Shown: positions 1 to 9,564, counted from the first letter of the stretch. The stretch is 64,000 nucleotides of DNA from Flavobacteriaceae bacterium HL-DH10 (GCA_031826515.1 CP134536.1:124001-188000); one strand, 5' to 3'. The notes: generated by a model from the letters alone, not told the origin. A program made the numbers and translations.

Positions 1-1
1 A

Positions 2-532
2 ACAAAAAAAACGATTAAACATCTAGTAAATCAAGGCTACAAAAAAATTGCATATATAGGTGCTGCTAGCCATATTTATGTATATAAAAATAGGCTAAAT
101 GGATACCTTGACAGTTTAAAAGAGTTTAACTTAGAAAGCAACGACGCATGGATTGTTACAAATATTAACTCTCAAGAAGAAGCGTTTGAAGTAACTAAAA
201 AAATGTTTAAATCTAAATACAAGAATAATTGTCCTGATGCCTTTTTCTGTACAAGTGATATTAATGCACTAGGAACCATGCTTGCACTAGAAGAAATGGG
301 GCTAAAAATACCTGAAGATGTTGGCGTTATTGGATATGCAAACGATCAGTTTTCTCGTATAATTAAACCATCCTTATCGTCTATTGAACAACATCCTAAA
401 GACTTAGGAGAAAACTCAGCCAAAATTCTGCTTGATTTACTTAAACAGAAAAACCCTTTTACAAAAGTTCATAAAAGGGTCATAATAACACCAGATTTAA
501 TTATAAGACAATCTTCTAACAGAAAACTTTAA
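2..532 (+). CDS. LacI-family transcriptional regulator, C-terminal part (5' truncated by window edge)
   Basis: The frame is open from base 2, so the helix-turn-helix N-terminus lies outside the window. The visible ~176 residues are the effector-binding (periplasmic-binding-protein-like) domain of a LacI/GalR regulator: GYKKIAYIGA near the beginning, PDAFFCTSDINALG in the middle and EDVGVIGYAND near the end are typical strand/loop blocks of that fold. It converges on uxuA, the two stop codons overlapping by 4 bases (529-532). Context suggests it controls hexuronate use, but LacI proteins are often encoded beside the genes they regulate without proof of the target; that part is inference. Family assignment is secure, ligand unknown. 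Confidence 0.85.
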   Translation, partial: TKKTIKHLVNQGYKKIAYIGAASHIYVYKNRLNGYLDSLKEFNLESNDAWIVTNINSQEEAFEVTKKMFKSKYKNNCPDAFFCTSDINALGTMLALEEMGLKIPEDVGVIGYANDQFSRIIKPSLSSIEQHPKDLGENSAKILLDLLKQKNPFTKVHKRVIITPDLIIRQSSNRKL

Positions 533-1740
533 TGGCTTTTATTTTCTAATAAATACTTCATACCAAGTTCTAAGCCTGATAGTTCTGCCAATCCTTTTAC
601 ACGTCCGATTAATGGGTATCCCGGATTTGACTCTCTTTCAAAATCATTTAAAATTTTATGTCCGTGATCTGGACGCATTGGTATATTAAAGTCTAACCTG
701 CCATTTTGTTTTCTATTAATTTGCTCTTCAACAATAGCCTTCATAAGACTTGTTATAGAACCTTCTAAATGATTCGTTTCATAAAAATCACCATTACTTA
801 ATAGTTTGGTACTTCTTAAATGAAGAAAATGTACGCGACTTGCGTGTTTTTTAAAAATTGAAGACAAATTATTATCTGTTCTAGCTCCAAGTGATCCTGA
901 GCAAAATGTAATCCCATTATTTAATGATGGACACGCTTTTGCTAACCATTCAAAATCCTCATCACAACTAACAATTCTTGGTAAACCTAACAATGGAAAC
1001 GGAGGATCGTCTGGGTGAACCGCTAAACAAACACCAGATTCTTCGGCAACCTCGATAACTTCATTTAAAAAATAAGAAAAATTTTCTCTTAATTTATTTT
1101 TATCAATGCCATTATATGCTGCCAATAATTCATTAAAAATATTAAGATAGTTTTTCTCGCCTTCTTTTACAGCTCCATCAATAAAAGACTGGGTTTTAAC
1201 AATAATATTATAACCTAATTTATCTTTTTCTTCTTCTGAAATGCTATCAAAAATAATTTTAGCCTCCTTTATTTCCTGCTCGGTATAATCTTTTTCTGCA
1301 TTAGGGCGTTTTAATAAAAACAAATCGAATGCTGAAAATAAATTTTTATCAAAATACATGGCTTCAGCACCATTTTCTAAAACATATTGAATATTTGTTC
1401 TAGCCCAATCTAAAACGGGCATAAAATTGTAGCATATAATTTTAACACCACAAACACCTAAATTTTTAATGCTTTGTTTATAATTAGCAATGAGTTTTTC
1501 TCTATTAGGGCTACCCTTCTTTATATCTTCATGAACAGGTAAACTTTCTACAACATCCCAAGTTAGTCCATGAGATTCAATGTTATTTTTAGTTTTTAAA
1601 ATTTCGTCTACACTCCAAACTTCACCATTAGGGATATGATGCAATGCCGTAACTATCCCTGTGGCTCCAGTTTGAGCTATTTCTTTTAATGATATTGGAT
1701 CTTTTTCCCCAAACCATCTTAGTGTTTTAGTTAATTCCAT
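529..1740 (-). CDS. uxuA: D-mannonate dehydratase UxuA
   Basis: Dehydrates D-mannonate to 2-keto-3-deoxy-D-gluconate in cytoplasmic glucuronate catabolism. The 403-residue product has the usual family length. Recognisable blocks are LRWFG near the N-terminus, the metal/substrate region HPDDPP around residue 247, GSLGARTDNN, VHFLHLRS and MRPDHGHK near the C-terminus. It lies 15 bp downstream of the SDR gene on the same strand, which probably supplies its substrate, so the two form a short hexuronate operon. The ATG at 1740 gives the standard N-terminus (MELTKTLRWFG). Function is well supported by the family. Confidence 0.93.
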   Translation of the reverse strand: MELTKTLRWFGEKDPISLKEIAQTGATGIVTALHHIPNGEVWSVDEILKTKNNIESHGLTWDVVESLPVHEDIKKGSPNREKLIANYKQSIKNLGVCGVKIICYNFMPVLDWARTNIQYVLENGAEAMYFDKNLFSAFDLFLLKRPNAEKDYTEQEIKEAKIIFDSISEEEKDKLGYNIIVKTQSFIDGAVKEGEKNYLNIFNELLAAYNGIDKNKLRENFSYFLNEVIEVAEESGVCLAVHPDDPPFPLLGLPRIVSCDEDFEWLAKACPSLNNGITFCSGSLGARTDNNLSSIFKKHASRVHFLHLRSTKLLSNGDFYETNHLEGSITSLMKAIVEEQINRKQNGRLDFNIPMRPDHGHKILNDFERESNPGYPLIGRVKGLAELSGLELGMKYLLENKSH

Positions 1741-1755
1741 TTATATTCTAAAATT

Positions 1756-2571
1756 TTAAACACCACTAAAAGAACTAAAACCACCATCTACAGGAATTAC
1801 CGTTCCTGTAATAAAACTTGCTGCATCAGAACATAAAAACTGAACGATTCCATTCAATTCATTGATGTCTCCAAAACGTTTCATAGGAGTTCTGGCTAAC
1901 ACCTTTTTACTTCTTTCTGTATAAGAACCATCGTCATTTATTAAGACTTTTCTATTTTGGTCTCCAATAAAAAAACCAGGTGCGATGGCATTTACTCTAA
2001 CTTTTTCTCCAAATTTAGTACCCATCTCCATGGCCATCCATTTAGTAAATATATCGATACCACTTTTTGCTACAGAATAACCAGGAACCCTAGTAATTGC
2101 TGAAAGTGTAGCCATAGATGATACGTTTATAATGCTTCCTGCTCCTTGATTTGCCATAGCCTCACCAAATACTAAACAAGGATACACCGTACCATTTAAA
2201 TTAAGATTAGTTACTTTTTCAAAATCGGAAATTTTCATATCAAAAACAGTTTGCTCTTCAGTTAAAGTCGCTCCAGGTAAATTTCCTCCAGCAGCATTAA
2301 CTAATATATCTATACGACCCCATGCTTTTAGAATTTTTTCACGAGTAAGTTTCATTTCTTCAACATCTAAAACATTAGAAACAAAACCAATAGACTCACC
2401 ACCCATTGCTTTTAACTCTTCAACTTTATTATTTACATTGTCTTCTCGAATGTCTAAAACAACAACTTTTGCTCCGCTTGAAATTAAACTCTTAGAGATA
2501 CTACCCCCAAGAACACCTCCGCCACCAGTTACTATGGCTACTTTTCCTTCTACACTAAATGAATCTGTCAT
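1756..2571 (-). CDS. SDR-family oxidoreductase, probable D-fructuronate/D-mannonate oxidoreductase
   Basis: A short-chain dehydrogenase of 271 residues: glycine-rich NAD-binding motif TGGGGVLGG near the N-terminus, NAAGG, the catalytic Ser in INVSSMA and the YxxxK pair in YSVAKSG. I chose the internal ATG at 2571 (MTDSFSVEGKVAIVTGG). The frame runs open to 2649, but that extra stretch has no SDR homology and overlaps a -7 box at 2647-2654. Position just upstream of uxuA suggests it interconverts fructuronate and mannonate, replacing the unrelated UxuB; this is inference from context, since SDR sequences alone do not reveal the substrate. Confidence 0.85.
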   Translation of the reverse strand: MTDSFSVEGKVAIVTGGGGVLGGSISKSLISSGAKVVVLDIREDNVNNKVEELKAMGGESIGFVSNVLDVEEMKLTREKILKAWGRIDILVNAAGGNLPGATLTEEQTVFDMKISDFEKVTNLNLNGTVYPCLVFGEAMANQGAGSIINVSSMATLSAITRVPGYSVAKSGIDIFTKWMAMEMGTKFGEKVRVNAIAPGFFIGDQNRKVLINDDGSYTERSKKVLARTPMKRFGDINELNGIVQFLCSDAASFITGTVIPVDGGFSSFSGV

Positions 2572-2646
2572 ATATAATTTGTCTTTAAAATAATTATCCA
2601 AAAGTATTATTCCTTTTAAAACCAAAAGAACAATCGTTTGTTCTGT

Positions 2647-2654
2647 CAAAAATA
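2647..2654 (-). promoter_or_regulatory. Bacteroidota -7 box upstream of the SDR-uxuA pair
   Basis: On the minus strand the sequence reads TATTTTTG, matching TAnnTTTG, about 75 bp upstream of the chosen SDR start. No clear -33 TTG was found. Confidence 0.4.
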
Positions 2655-2760
2655 GTATATTTAAAATAAAAAATATAACTCCGTATTGAAATTTTAATAC
2701 TATTGGATTAAAATACAGTAGATTCCGTTTTTATTATCAATAATTAAAAATAGCGATATA

Positions 2761-2792
2761 TTATAAAAAAGAATCCCGCTTTCGCGGGATTC
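2761..2792 (-). terminator. Rho-independent terminator of the nitrate transporter operon
   Basis: Perfect 9-bp inverted repeat GAATCCCGC / GCGGGATTC (2771-2779 and 2784-2792) with a TTTC loop. Read on the minus strand it is followed by a run of six T. It lies 53 bp past the porin stop codon. Confidence 0.8.
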
Positions 2793-2844
2793 TCAATATT
2801 AAAAAAACATAACTTACACATCTATAACCGATATGTACTCTTTA

Positions 2845-4095
2845 TTATTTTAAAAACTTAGGTTTAATTACTAGCATAGCCCAAGCCCAATTTTGACCTC
2901 CTGCTGCAGCATCTTCTGTAATACCTTTAAGTTCATACATACCATCTGATGCAAACATTTGAGAATATCCTAAGACTAAAGCATAACCTTTAAATTGTTT
3001 TTTATAAACTAAATCTATTTCAGTCCCCAACGATTTTTCTCCACTAGCTAATTCTTGCTCTCCGCTAAAGTTTAATGCTTTTATTAAAAGACTAGATGTA
3101 TCGTTTAATTTAAAATTAGCACTAACATGTACATCAAACAAACCTACTGAATTCGCATGATTACCTACATAGAAATAATCCATAAACCCATTGAACTTAT
3201 GGTTTGTTCCGTATAATGGAAAGAAGGCTCCTGTTTCTCCAGCATCACCATCATTACCACTAATAATTTCTAAACCTGCACCTAAACCTACTTTAGCAGA
3301 AGCTTTATATGTTAAATCTAAACCTACCAAATAAGCTCCTTTTACATCAACTTCGCCTTGTCTCTCTCCTGTTTGTAAAAAAGCATTCGCTGCTACTCCA
3401 AAGCTTCCTTTTTTATAATCTAAATGAGTACCTAAAGTTTGTAAATTACTTACAGCATCTGCTTCTTGAAATCCGTTGTTTAATACCAATAAGCTACCAG
3501 AAAAGTTTTCCCAAGCTTGTTTTAAATATAAATATTGCATGCTTTTATAAGAAAAGAATCCTGTAGTTCCGTAAGATGTGCCAACCGATTGAAATCCTGT
3601 AGGATTTGAATAATCTTGATTGAATGCCAAACCTAAATCAAACATAAACTTTCCTTTCTTGTATTTTAATAAAGCAGCATCATGATTACGCCCTTGTTGC
3701 GCCCAATCTAAACCTCCAAATATTCTTTGGTCATCATAAGAAATAATTTGACGTCCTAATTTTGTAGAGAACCCTTCCCCTAAATTAAGTTCTGCCCAAG
3801 CTTGAAAAACCGCAAAAGAGTTATTCATATCATAAGGTAAAATTTGTCTGTTTTCTCCCCAAACCATAATGTCTTGAAAACTAACATAGAATTTATATGC
3901 CTCAGTAGCATATCCAGCATTTAATCGGACTCTAGTTGATATTCCGAAACCTGCATCGGCATCATCTGCAATTAAACTACCAAAACCATTTCGGTATTCT
4001 GTACGTGGTCTAAACTCTCCATCTAAAGTAAATTGTGCACTTGCTAATTGTACCATAACCGCAAGTAATCCTAGTAATACGTATTGTTTTTTCAT
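2845..4095 (-). CDS. Outer-membrane porin of the alginate-export type
   Basis: 416 residues with a cleavable signal peptide (MKKQYVLLGLLAVMVQLASAQ) followed by many short amphipathic, aromatic-ended strands, as in a beta-barrel. The block KLGRQIISYDDQRIFGGLDW is typical of the alginate-export family found in Bacteroidota. It is the last gene downstream of the nitrate-type ABC transporter, 147 bp past it, with a terminator behind. In this context it most likely lets the anion substrate through the outer membrane rather than exporting alginate; no alginate genes are nearby. Barrel assignment is firm, substrate is inference. Confidence 0.8.
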   Translation of the reverse strand: MKKQYVLLGLLAVMVQLASAQFTLDGEFRPRTEYRNGFGSLIADDADAGFGISTRVRLNAGYATEAYKFYVSFQDIMVWGENRQILPYDMNNSFAVFQAWAELNLGEGFSTKLGRQIISYDDQRIFGGLDWAQQGRNHDAALLKYKKGKFMFDLGLAFNQDYSNPTGFQSVGTSYGTTGFFSYKSMQYLYLKQAWENFSGSLLVLNNGFQEADAVSNLQTLGTHLDYKKGSFGVAANAFLQTGERQGEVDVKGAYLVGLDLTYKASAKVGLGAGLEIISGNDGDAGETGAFFPLYGTNHKFNGFMDYFYVGNHANSVGLFDVHVSANFKLNDTSSLLIKALNFSGEQELASGEKSLGTEIDLVYKKQFKGYALVLGYSQMFASDGMYELKGITEDAAAGGQNWAWAMLVIKPKFLK

Positions 4096-4242
4096 TTTTT
4101 TCTTTTTTTTAAGTTGATTGGATTTAAATTTATTTTTATTAGTAATTGTATGGTTTTTTATGCTGCTAATATAAAGTTGGTTTTAAACTTCAATTATGAC
4201 GTTTCTCATAAAACCTTCTATTAATATTGTTATACTTATTTT

Positions 4243-5076
4243 TTAGTGTTCTAAAAAATCTATAAGATGTTTTCTATATTCATAGTAGTCATCATGTTCT
4301 AAAACCGATTTTCGTGTTCTAGGTCTTTCAAAATCTACATTTAAAATATCTCCTATTTTCGCTTTGGGTCCGCTTGTCATCATTACAACACGATCTGCTA
4401 AAAAGATAGCTTCATCAACATCATGTGTAATCATAACTGCAGTAATTTTTTCTTTATTCCAGATTTCAATAAGAATATCTTGAAGTTCTCCTCTGGTAAG
4501 AGAATCTAGCATCCCAAAAGGCTCATCTAACAGCAATACTTTAGGCTTAATTGCAAATGCTCTTGCTATACCAACACGTTGCTGCATACCTTGTGAAAGG
4601 TCTGATGCTTTTTTATTAAAAGCGTCTTCTAATCCAACTTTTTGCAAATAATATTTAGCAATATCATTACGCTGCGCTTTAGTTGCATGAGGAAATACTT
4701 GATTCACTCCTAATAATACATTTTGAAGTGAAGTCATCCAAGGCATTAAACTTGGCGACTGAAAAATAACACCTCTATCGGGCCCTGGTCCTTTTATGTG
4801 ATTACCTAAAACCGAAATATTACCCCCTGAAATTTCATTTAAACCGGCTATCATAGACAGCATGGTTGTTTTACCACAACCAGAGTGCCCAATGATGGTA
4901 ACGAATTCCTCCTTCATAATCTGAAGATTTAAATCTTCTAACACCACATAATCACCTTTGGGCGTTGGGTATACTTTCTTAAGGTTTTTTAAATCCAACA
5001 TAACTCTGGATGGAGTAAAAAGTCCATTTTCATGTATCACTTTATTACTTTTATTTTCTATAGCATTTGTAGTCAT
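4243..5076 (-). CDS. ABC transporter ATP-binding protein, nitrate/nitrite/cyanate type (NrtD-like)
   Basis: Cytoplasmic ATPase of an anion importer, 277 residues. Visible motifs: Walker A GHSGCGKTT, Q-loop FQSPSLMPW, signature LSQGMQQR (Q in place of the usual G, as in the NrtC/D group), Walker B VLLLDEPFG and H-loop ITHDVDEA. There is no C-terminal NrtA-like sensor domain as in cyanobacterial NrtC. It follows the second ATPase by 8 bp on the same strand, so the importer probably uses a heterodimer of two ATPases. Substrate nitrate/nitrite is inferred from family and from the nitrate genes elsewhere in the window. Confidence 0.88.
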   Translation of the reverse strand: MTTNAIENKSNKVIHENGLFTPSRVMLDLKNLKKVYPTPKGDYVVLEDLNLQIMKEEFVTIIGHSGCGKTTMLSMIAGLNEISGGNISVLGNHIKGPGPDRGVIFQSPSLMPWMTSLQNVLLGVNQVFPHATKAQRNDIAKYYLQKVGLEDAFNKKASDLSQGMQQRVGIARAFAIKPKVLLLDEPFGMLDSLTRGELQDILIEIWNKEKITAVMITHDVDEAIFLADRVVMMTSGPKAKIGDILNVDFERPRTRKSVLEHDDYYEYRKHLIDFLEH

Positions 5077-5084
5077 GTGTCTAT

Positions 5085-5933
5085 TTATTTAAAGCGTCCA
5101 ACAAAATTTTTTGGTTCTAAATCTGGCAATTCAATTAAAGCTTGTGCTTCTAATTTTCGCTCATTACCTATATCCATTAAATATTCAATAATGGCATTTC
5201 TTGTCTTTTTGAAATTAGGATTATCGTTTAGTTCTGTTTTATCTCTTGGGCGATCTATATCTATTTTAAACTCTGGTCCCAAGGTTGCATTAGGTCCTGG
5301 ACGTAACGGTATAATTCTGTCTGCCATATAAATACCTTCATCAACATCATTCGTAATTAATAATGCTGTGCGCTTATCTTTTCCCCAGATATTCAAAATT
5401 TCATCTTGCAAATTTCCACGTGTTAAAGCATCTAAAGCTCCTAATGGCTCATCCATGATTATCATTTCTGGTTTCATTGCTAATGCTCTGGCAACAGCAA
5501 CACGTTGGCGCATACCACCCGATAATTCTTTCGGACGTTTATTTATCGCAGGTGTTAAGCTTACCATTTCTACATAATCCTTAACAATTTCGTGTAATTC
5601 GGTTTTGCTTTTCTTAGGAAAGGCTTCCTTAACTGCCATATAAATATTTTGCCCTACAGTTAACCAAGGAAGCAAAGAATAATTCTGAAAAATAACTCCG
5701 CGTTCATGGCTTGTATCAACAACAGGCTCTCCTTTAAACAACACCTCACCGCTAGTCGGTTTTAAAAGTCCATTTATAAGGTTTACTAAAGTTGTTTTTC
5801 CACTACCTGTAAATCCAACTATGGCAACAAATTCACCTTCTTCGATAGACAAATTAATATTAGAAAGTACTTCGGTAGCATCATCGGCTTGTCCGTAAGT
5901 TTTGTATATATTATTTAATTCTAAGTATGCCAT
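5085..5933 (-). CDS. ABC transporter ATP-binding protein, nitrate type (second ATPase)
   Basis: 282 residues; Walker A GFTGSGKTT, Q-loop FQNYSLLPW, signature LSGGMRQR and Walker B MIIMDEPLG are present. The H-loop reads ITNDVDEG, with Asn where ABC ATPases normally have the catalytic His; the partner at 4243-5076 keeps the His. An asymmetric pair with one altered site is plausible and, from memory, occurs in nitrate-type importers. It carries a C-terminal extension of about 30 residues rich in E and P. It lies between the permease (92 bp upstream) and the other ATPase (8 bp). Confidence 0.88.
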   Translation of the reverse strand: MAYLELNNIYKTYGQADDATEVLSNINLSIEEGEFVAIVGFTGSGKTTLVNLINGLLKPTSGEVLFKGEPVVDTSHERGVIFQNYSLLPWLTVGQNIYMAVKEAFPKKSKTELHEIVKDYVEMVSLTPAINKRPKELSGGMRQRVAVARALAMKPEMIIMDEPLGALDALTRGNLQDEILNIWGKDKRTALLITNDVDEGIYMADRIIPLRPGPNATLGPEFKIDIDRPRDKTELNDNPNFKKTRNAIIEYLMDIGNERKLEAQALIELPDLEPKNFVGRFK

Positions 5934-6025
5934 TTTTTTTATCGTTTATGTGTTGATTCGTTTATTTGTTAATACTGGATTCATTTTTCTAAACGAATCA
6001 AAAAACTAAACAAATCCAAAATATT

Positions 6026-7132
6026 TTATATTCCATCGTTCTTATTAAAAGACACCATGTTTTGAATAGTTAGCATGATTCTATCTAAAAGAAAACCTAT
6101 GATTCCAATAACAAACATGGCAACAATAATTTTAGAATTAGAATCGTTAGCACCGTTTTGAAATTCTTCCCAAACAAACGACCCTAAACCAGGGCTTTGA
6201 GCTAAAAGTTCGATAGCAATTAAAACCATCCACGCCACTGATAATGTAATTTTTAAACCTGTAAAGATTAATGGTAACGATGATGGCAACACCACTTTAA
6301 ATATTTTCTGAATAGGTCCAAGTTTCAAGACTTTTGCTACATTGATATAATCTTTATCTACAGATGACACGCCCATGGCCGTATTAACCAAGGTTGCCCA
6401 CATAGAACAAAGTCCGACACTAATAAAAGAAATAATGAACGAGCTATCTTCACTTGAATCGATCAAGATTGTTTTAATAATCATAAATACCAACAAGTAC
6501 CAAACCACTGGAGACACGGGTTTAAATATTTGAATAAACCAGTTGAAAGCACTTTTTAAAGTTGGACTTAAGCCTATTAAAACCCCAATAGGAACTGCAA
6601 TTATTAAAGCTAACAGAAACCCAGCAAATACCGTTTTTATACTCATAATAATCTGGTCTACAAATGATGGTCGTCCTGTATAAGTAATGGCCGCTTTTCC
6701 TTCAGCTAAACGTTCTGCGTTTAAGGTTGCTGTTTTTTCTATAAATTCAGCTTTATCTGCACTAATAATATTATGATCTTTAAGAAGCGCTTTATACGAA
6801 TCCCAAACTTGAGCAGGAGATGGTAAGGTGTTTGGTTGGCAACTAATATCACCAGATGCAATACATGCTCTCAAAGCATCGGCTGCCTCCTGCCCTTGTT
6901 CGGTTAACGCCTTTTCTATTTTAAAATCGGCTTCTTTATTGTATAAAGATTTGGCACCCATATGCCACAATCCTATAAATAAAAGTATTGAAGCAAGTGG
7001 CACGACCACTTTTCTTAAGAAGTTTCTAAAATCTTCTTTTTCCAGTTTCCCTGTGAACAAATCTTTTAAGGTACTTAAAAAACCTAAGCCCATAAATTCT
7101 GTTACTTTTCCTAATGTTATGCTTTGCTTCAT
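6026..7132 (-). CDS. nrtB: ABC transporter permease, nitrate type (NrtB)
   Basis: 368 residues. One N-terminal membrane helix (about residues 45-62), then a non-membrane insert of roughly 90 residues rich in Ala and Asp, then the typical binding-protein-dependent permease core with at least five helices. The coupling-helix region (residues about 270-295) carries a conserved Ala/Gly-Leu-Gly pattern, and the tail region SPGLGSFVWEE is characteristic of the NrtB/SsuC/TauC group. It is 27 bp downstream of nrtA. The periplasmic insert is longer than in cyanobacterial NrtB. Confidence 0.87.
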   Translation of the reverse strand: MKQSITLGKVTEFMGLGFLSTLKDLFTGKLEKEDFRNFLRKVVVPLASILLFIGLWHMGAKSLYNKEADFKIEKALTEQGQEAADALRACIASGDISCQPNTLPSPAQVWDSYKALLKDHNIISADKAEFIEKTATLNAERLAEGKAAITYTGRPSFVDQIIMSIKTVFAGFLLALIIAVPIGVLIGLSPTLKSAFNWFIQIFKPVSPVVWYLLVFMIIKTILIDSSEDSSFIISFISVGLCSMWATLVNTAMGVSSVDKDYINVAKVLKLGPIQKIFKVVLPSSLPLIFTGLKITLSVAWMVLIAIELLAQSPGLGSFVWEEFQNGANDSNSKIIVAMFVIGIIGFLLDRIMLTIQNMVSFNKNDGI

Positions 7133-7159
7133 GATTACTAAATATTTATATAAATCTTT

Positions 7160-8545
7160 TTACTTGTCTTTATTTCCTATTGAAAAACTGTTGATGTAAC
7201 CTATTGGATCTTTAGCATCGTACTTTGTTCCATCAATAAAATCGGTTGTAGCTGGTTTATAACCATCTGTAGTTGGGATATCGTTTGCTGGAATATGTCC
7301 CTCTTCTACTAATAAATCTGCTGCTTTTTTCCAGATATCTGGACGGTATATCTCTTTAATAGTTTCTTCATACCATGCTGCCGATTTAGCTTCAGGAATC
7401 TGTCCCCAACGACGCATTTGAGTTAAAAACCAAATACCATCTGAGTAAAACGGATAGGTTGCATTGTACTTATAGAATACATTAAAATCTGGCATATCTC
7501 GTTTATCACCTTTTTCAAATTCAAACGTTCCTGTCATAGAGTTAGCTAATACGGCTTCATCTGCACCAACATACTGAGACATTGATAATATTTTTACAGC
7601 CTCTGCTCTATTACCTGGTTCATCTAACCATTTTCCTGCTCTAATTAATGCTTTAGTTACAGCAATTGCAGTGTTTGGATTTTCATCAACAAACTTTTTA
7701 GTCATTACAAACACCTTCTCTGGATTATTTTTCCAGATATCATAATTAGTTACAACAGGCACACCAATACCTTTAAATACCGCTTGTTGATTCCATGGTT
7801 CACCTACACAATATCCAAAAATAGTTCCAGCTTCAAGTGTAGCAGGCATTTGTGGCGGAGGTGTTACAGATAATAAAACTTCTGCATCAATTTGACCTTG
7901 TACATTTTCTGCTGTATACATACCAGGGTGAATACCTGCAGCTGCTAACCAATATCTAATTTCGTAGTTATGAGTAGATACAGGAAATACCATACCCATT
8001 TTAAAAGCTTTACCGCTATTTTTATATTCAGTAATTACAGGTTTTAAAGCATCTGCTTTTATGGGGTGTACAGGTTTACCATCGGCACCTTTAGGTACAT
8101 TTGGTTTCATTTTAGACCAAACATCATTTGATACTGTAATACCATTTCCATTTAAATCCATTGAAAAGGCAGTTACTAAATCTGCTTGTCTACCAAAACC
8201 AGCTCCTGCCGCAATAGGTTGACCTGCTAGCATATGAGAACCATCTAATTGACCATCAATAACACGATCTAAAATATTTTTCCAATTTGATTGCGCTTCA
8301 ACAGAAACAAACAATCCTTCATCTTCAAAAAAACCTTTTTCTTTTGCTATGGCTAAAGGTGCCATATCTGTTAACTTTATAAAACCAAATGTTAATTGTG
8401 GTTTTTCAATATCTAAAGTTTTTGTTTTTGAAGTTTCTGTAACTACTTCTTCGGTTACAGTCTTCTTTTTTTCTTTTCCTCCACAAGAAAGTAACAGTAA
8501 AGAAACTGATAAGATCCATGTTGATTTTGTTAATAATGATTTCAT
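7160..8545 (-). CDS. nrtA: Nitrate/nitrite-type ABC transporter substrate-binding lipoprotein (NrtA-like)
   Basis: Captures the anion at the outer face of the inner membrane and delivers it to NrtB. I use the ATG at 8545, giving 461 residues with a lipoprotein signal ending in LLLLSCGG. The frame stays open to 8644 but that extension is not a signal peptide and overlaps the operator. The mature part has the NrtA/CmpA blocks [34 protein letters not shown] and [13 protein letters not shown]. First gene of a five-gene operon (nrtA, nrtB, two ATPases, porin). An AAGTAnnnnTACTT dyad sits 22 bp upstream of the start. Confidence 0.9.
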   Translation of the reverse strand: MKSLLTKSTWILSVSLLLLSCGGKEKKKTVTEEVVTETSKTKTLDIEKPQLTFGFIKLTDMAPLAIAKEKGFFEDEGLFVSVEAQSNWKNILDRVIDGQLDGSHMLAGQPIAAGAGFGRQADLVTAFSMDLNGNGITVSNDVWSKMKPNVPKGADGKPVHPIKADALKPVITEYKNSGKAFKMGMVFPVSTHNYEIRYWLAAAGIHPGMYTAENVQGQIDAEVLLSVTPPPQMPATLEAGTIFGYCVGEPWNQQAVFKGIGVPVVTNYDIWKNNPEKVFVMTKKFVDENPNTAIAVTKALIRAGKWLDEPGNRAEAVKILSMSQYVGADEAVLANSMTGTFEFEKGDKRDMPDFNVFYKYNATYPFYSDGIWFLTQMRRWGQIPEAKSAAWYEETIKEIYRPDIWKKAADLLVEEGHIPANDIPTTDGYKPATTDFIDGTKYDAKDPIGYINSFSIGNKDK

Positions 8546-8567
8546 ATTGAATAATTTTAAATTTATT

Positions 8568-8581
8568 AAGTAGTAATACTT
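8568..8581. promoter_or_regulatory. Motif-1 operator at the nrtA promoter
   Basis: AAGTAGTAATACTT, an exact match to AAGTAnnnnTACTT, the dyad shared with five other nitrate-related promoters in the window. Unlike most of the others, no good TAnnTTTG abuts it (TAATAAAT at 8568-8561). A perfect minus-strand -7 box (TATATTTG, 8597-8590) lies on its upstream side instead, which would place the dyad just downstream of the transcription start. Confidence 0.65.
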
Positions 8582-8592
8582 ATTTTTTACAA

Positions 8593-8729
8593 ATATATAC
8601 GTAGTCTTAATTATAATTAATGTCATTACACATGTAAGCACCACTTTTTACAACATAACAAAACCTGCTAAAAACCATAAAAACAAACTAACAAGATGCA
8701 AATCAGTATATTAAAAACTACGTATATAT
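8593..8729. repeat. 13-bp inverted repeat with ACTACGTA core in the nrtA upstream region
   Basis: ATATATACGTAGT at 8593-8605 is the exact reverse complement of 8717-8729. Its 11-bp core TATATACGTAG recurs at 62646-62656 upstream of nirB. The rest of the gap 8546-8853 holds no ORF I can support. A 10-bp inverted repeat at 8796-8805 and 8826-8835 behind the pentahaem cytochrome gene could act as its weak terminator. Confidence 0.45.
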
Positions 8730-8853
8730 AAACACACATCTAAGTAGCTACTAAGTTTTATAAGTAAAAAAGAAAACTAAGAGGTGTTTTACAGGAAATT
8801 CAACTATAAATGAGGAATAAAATGAAGTTGAATTTATAAAAAAGAAAAGCGGC

Positions 8854-9564
8854 TTATTTATTTTTAGTTTTTTTCAACCAATCCAGTTCTGATAAACCTT
8901 TATATTTTTTATCATTCCCGAAAGGATCTTCACCTCCATCAAAATATTTTTGCAAAGTATGCATAGGTAATGTATCCTTTAAAGATGTAGGTACTTCATA
9001 TTTATGATTTCCATGAAAATCATGACATTGTATACAAGTAGTCCATTGTTTATTGGCTATTAACTTTTGATGACTTACATCTAAAGGATCATTTTCTACT
9101 ACCAATTCTTGATGGCAGTTCATACAATAATCTATTGAAGCCACAGAAACACGTTCTCCATGATGTTCAGAATGACAAGTAATACATGTCGTAGCATCAA
9201 TAACTTTAATAGCTTCTTTAAATCTTGGCTCAGAAAATCGGTGATTTGGATGCCTATCATTAGGTCTATCATGGCACTCTAAACAATTATTAACCGTTAC
9301 ATCTTTAGTACCAAAATCCACTCCATGCGCTCTAGCTCCTACTGCATGAGATATATTGGACTGTATTTGTTGTATTAAATTACCCTTTGCATCGGCATGA
9401 CAAGCAACACAAGACATATCGTTATGTCCAGCATTCATAGGACCAATGGATACATATTTTTCAGAAACATCTAAAGTTAAAATAAAGCAAATTAGACCAC
9501 CAAGTATTATACCTACAATACCTCCAATAAACTGTCTTTTTCTTAAGGGACTAACTTTAAACAT
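8854..9564 (-). CDS. Membrane-anchored pentahaem c-type cytochrome
   Basis: 236 residues with one N-terminal membrane helix (about residues 12-31), then a periplasmic part with five CxxCH haem-binding motifs: CVACH, CLECH, CITCH, CMNCH and CIQCH. Extra His residues between them (for example NDRHPNHRF and SEHHGER) can serve as distal ligands, as in cytochrome c3/NrfH-like proteins. It is the last gene of the globin operon, 13 bp after the reductase. It probably carries electrons across the periplasmic face; partner unknown. I do not recognise a named family beyond cytochrome c3-like. Confidence 0.85.
   Translation of the reverse strand: MFKVSPLRKRQFIGGIVGIILGGLICFILTLDVSEKYVSIGPMNAGHNDMSCVACHADAKGNLIQQIQSNISHAVGARAHGVDFGTKDVTVNNCLECHDRPNDRHPNHRFSEPRFKEAIKVIDATTCITCHSEHHGERVSVASIDYCMNCHQELVVENDPLDVSHQKLIANKQWTTCIQCHDFHGNHKYEVPTSLKDTLPMHTLQKYFDGGEDPFGNDKKYKGLSELDWLKKTKNK

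Noticed and set aside
2572-2649. N-terminal extension of the SDR protein (start at 2649)
   Set aside because: The extra 26 residues have no SDR similarity and overlap a good -7 box; ATG 2571 gives the normal N-terminus.
3309-3566. Plus-strand frame of 85 codons inside the porin gene
   Set aside because: Shadow of the real minus-strand gene; Leu/Asn-rich nonsense composition without any motif.
8546-8644. N-terminal extension of NrtA (start at 8644)
   Set aside because: It would hide the lipoprotein signal and would cover the motif-1 operator and -7 box.
8743-8756. AAGTAGCTACTAAG as another motif-1 site
   Set aside because: The two half-sites overlap with no 4-bp spacer, so the geometry is wrong.
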